Part shown: positions 61,401 through 64,000 of the stretch, piece after piece
How the letters are laid out: each line of letters begins with the position of its first letter
Position numbering within the stretch: the stretch's first letter is position 1
Assembly: GCA_907165065.1 (NCBI GenBank)
Contig: OU015528.1
Coordinates: forward strand, 20,164,015 to 20,228,014
Length of the DNA: 64,000 nucleotides
Direction: 5' to 3'
Origin: Caprimulgus europaeus
Lineage: Eukaryota; Chordata; Aves; Caprimulgiformes; Caprimulgidae
Made by a program: the position numbers and the translations under genes
The notes under the pieces: model-generated
What the model was told of the DNA's origin: nothing
The model's database searches: none
The model's input: only the letters and a program-made list of their open reading frames with translations

Positions 61401-64000
61401 CAACCTATTCCATTTTTCCACTTTCTAATTTCTCTATAGAATTAAAATTCCTTTTCTTTCACTTTGGATAGAGTATTTTCATTTGCTTCTCACTTGATAT
61501 TCTGTTCCACCAGCTAAATCTTTCTCTTCTCCATCTACACATTCTCCTACTCATTAACATGTTGTCAGTGTTCAGCGCTCCTCCCTCACCTCACACACGT
61601 GGAGGTGCTATCTCTTACTCACCTCCTTCGTTGGCAACAGCCATGAAAGTGCTAGAGCAGGAAGGATGCCAGCATTTTAACTACTGTGTTGTCTAAACCT
61701 GAGCAGATGGTCTTGTAATCTCCTAGGCCAAGTAAGCTTGAATGTGTGATAGATAAATACTTTGGGGTGAATTTGTGGAAAAATGGAGGGTTGTAAAATA
61801 CATGGTGCACTGAGGTCAAGGTTTTGAGGGGAAGTTGACTTTCTTCCTCCTTCTTTTTAGAATTTCATCCTAAAATTTAGCCAGGACAAAGGTGACACTT
61901 TGGCCATTTTAATTTCATGTAAGCCTAGCTATTGTGCAGCCAGGGAAGAATAACACTTTTTCCTTTCTACTTAAAAACATACAAACTTTTCTCACTAAAT
62001 AGCATCAGTCTCCCAATGTCACTGGTGTTTAAGCTTCCTCTTAGTGGTCCTCCCAGAACTGTCTGCGATTCAGGGACTGCTTACAATATAACATGGTTGT
62101 GTAATCTTGGTTCAAACTTCTCAGAAAAATGCTAAATCGTGAGAAAGAGCTGTGAAAAAGTACTAAGCAAAGAAGGGTAAAATGACAGGCAGAGGTAAGA
62201 TTGTTGAAACAGGAATAGTTGGCATCTCAGTGATTCCAGGAGAAAAAACACTGACATGAGAAGATATCAAGATGGCACATCAGCAGCACTGAGGATTAGC
62301 AATGGAGGCTGACCCTTTCACACCTGCCATCAAGCTGTCTGGTTGGCACAGACTTCCTGCAAGCTTTCCTGGTGGGTATAAACATATTATTCTCCTTTCT
62401 TGTTTGTCCAGATTCTCATAATAGACAAAAATAGCTGCTTTATACTCCTTGGATGTGTACACCCTTCTTATAGTGTCTTTGGTCATGGTAAAAGTTGTCC
62501 AAACAAAGTGACACAGAGAAGGCAGGTTACAGATATCAACTGAGCAAAGGCATCAGCCCTGTCAAGGCAAAATGTCAGGTGGTGATTAACCAGGGAGATT
62601 TACATAATAGTTACTGAGTGGGAAGCCTCTCCCTAGAAATCAACAACACTGAGAAAACTTTGGCCCATATAAATTCTTAATATATGCAAATGGAGAGCTG
62701 AACACCTTTATTCTTCTCTTAGTGATCACTAGATTGCTATGCCACTAGTATAGAAACCAGAACTTTGCCCTAAGGAAGCAAAGAAAGAACCCCTTAATTT
62801 AGTGCATCAATTCCGTTAATTGAATGATTCATATTCTACTTGCCCCAGTCTAGTAAAAAATACTGACGTAATATAAAAAGGGAAATACATTTTCCCATTG
62901 CAGTCATATTGTACCTTAATTACAAGAAGCTGGATGCAGAAATTTCTAGGCAGAATTTTTTCCTCCTCTGTTTGATATAACATCATCCATGACGATCTGA
63001 TGGGCCACTTCCACCCACAAGTCCACAAATAAAATCCTGGCTCTGTTAGTAGCAAGGAGAGAACTCCCTTTCATTCAAATTTAAAACGTCAGAAGGCCAC
63101 ATGGATCCATTAAATACTAGAGTATTTTATCCATGCTTATGGAAGTATATTGAAAATAATGAAGATTTGTGCAAGTCAGTATTGTACTATAACTGGCATG
63201 ATTTCAGTAGGAACCATCTGTTTTAGCATTTTATACTGGTTCCTGCCAGTATAAAATTCCCTGCATTCCCAAACAGTTCTGAAGTAATTAAACTGGGATT
63301 AAATCTCATTATGACTTTCACTCTTTTTTCTCTCATTAAGTGATGTGCTTTTTTGGGGTAGCCAGATGTGACAAAACTTCTTGCATTTTAGAAAACAAAT
63401 GTACCCAAAAGAGCAACTGTGACTGAAAAATCAAAACAAACAGGAAACAAATGCATTTCCCCTCTTTGAATCACAAGTCAGTATCTACAAAACCATGAAA
63501 GAAACCAATTAAGACTGAATGCAACTTTTATTCCTTGTATCACACAATATTTCCCATGAGATTGTTTCCTGAGACATAAAACATTACAGTGAAAACATAC
63601 TGTATGCTTTGATTCCTTTTTCTATTTAATATATGACATTATCTGCCTCTAGAAAGAGAATATATCCATAAAAAGACAAGTAATTTTTGTAACTGTCTGT
63701 TGTAATTTGGATTATTTTAAGTTGTTCTCTGCAGTTGCATCTTAGGTTCATCCAGGTGCTCTGGATATTTTTTAATTGATTATATCACAGTATCAATTTA
63801 AAGTAAGAAATTTATATGGCTACAAGTATAAATACATGTTTCTGGTACAAGTATAACAAGGAGTTCTCTAACTTTCTAGTGTTTTCTAACAAGATTTGAG
63901 ATCACTTTTCTTTACCTCCTTTTTATTTTAATGCCTTCTGTATTTCTAAGATACAAGAAAAAAAAATCCTGAAGTCTGTGTTTGGTTTGATGCAGATGTG
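58401..64000. other. Gene-free AT-rich sequence to the window end
   Basis: I see no gene or mobile element. Short features are a CACACACACA run (about 59187-59197), T runs near 60617-60626 and 61257-61267, and a hairpin with a 12-bp perfect stem at 63228-63257. Open frames are 86 codons or fewer and unrecognised. Confidence 0.62.
63228..63257. repeat. Perfect 12-bp hairpin within a longer imperfect fold
   Basis: ATTTTATACTGG (63228-63239) and CCAGTATAAAAT (63246-63257) are perfect reverse complements around a six-base loop. Outside a mismatched internal loop, GAAC..TGTTT (about 63211-63224) can pair with AAACAGTTC (about 63273-63281), giving an overall hairpin of about 70 bases. Confidence 0.55.

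Overview
The window is vertebrate, almost certainly avian, nuclear DNA with no recognisable protein-coding gene. It is visibly AT-rich and poor in CpG, has stops in all six frames throughout, and shows no operon-like or compact coding structure. The longest open frame (151 codons) lies in a pentanucleotide microsatellite. The other open frames are 114 codons or shorter and match no family I know. The avian assignment rests on mobile-element relics: a CR1 LINE 3' end of the type abundant in birds (31028-31250), and two solo long terminal repeats (LTRs) of the avian ERVL type with recognisable TGTCCTGG-type starts and R/U5 segments. Turtles and crocodilians also carry CR1, so Aves is an inference. 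The low density of interspersed repeats fits a bird.

Layout. 1-15.7 kb is mostly unique AT-rich sequence with one ancient repeat relic at 6349-6420. 15.7-19.9 kb holds a possible amniote MIR-type SINE relic and a longer ancient repeat (19455-19800) of the same family as the 6.3 kb relic. 20-31 kb is unique sequence with patches that look like conserved non-coding elements (21.87-22.03, 24.75-25.3 and 27.48-28.2 kb). 31.0-31.25 kb is the CR1 3' end. 31-45 kb is unique sequence with an ancient palindromic repeat relic near 41.9 kb. 45.2-47.8 kb is the most structured part: two solo LTRs in opposite orientation about 1.4 kb apart, with an uninterrupted (TTCCC)n array of about 51 units between them. 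52.2-52.45 kb is a much older CR1/L3-like 3' end. The remainder to 64 kb is unique AT-rich sequence with simple repeats.

I read the region as part of a gene desert or a very large intron; the sequence alone cannot decide which. I found no tRNA, rRNA, snRNA, CRISPR array, CpG island or intact retroviral or transposon gene. I also found no undescribed multi-gene system. The points most worth following are the LTR/microsatellite cluster, the conserved-looking non-coding patches and the very old repeat relics. I could not run alignments, so every repeat call rests on recognising family consensus features by eye.
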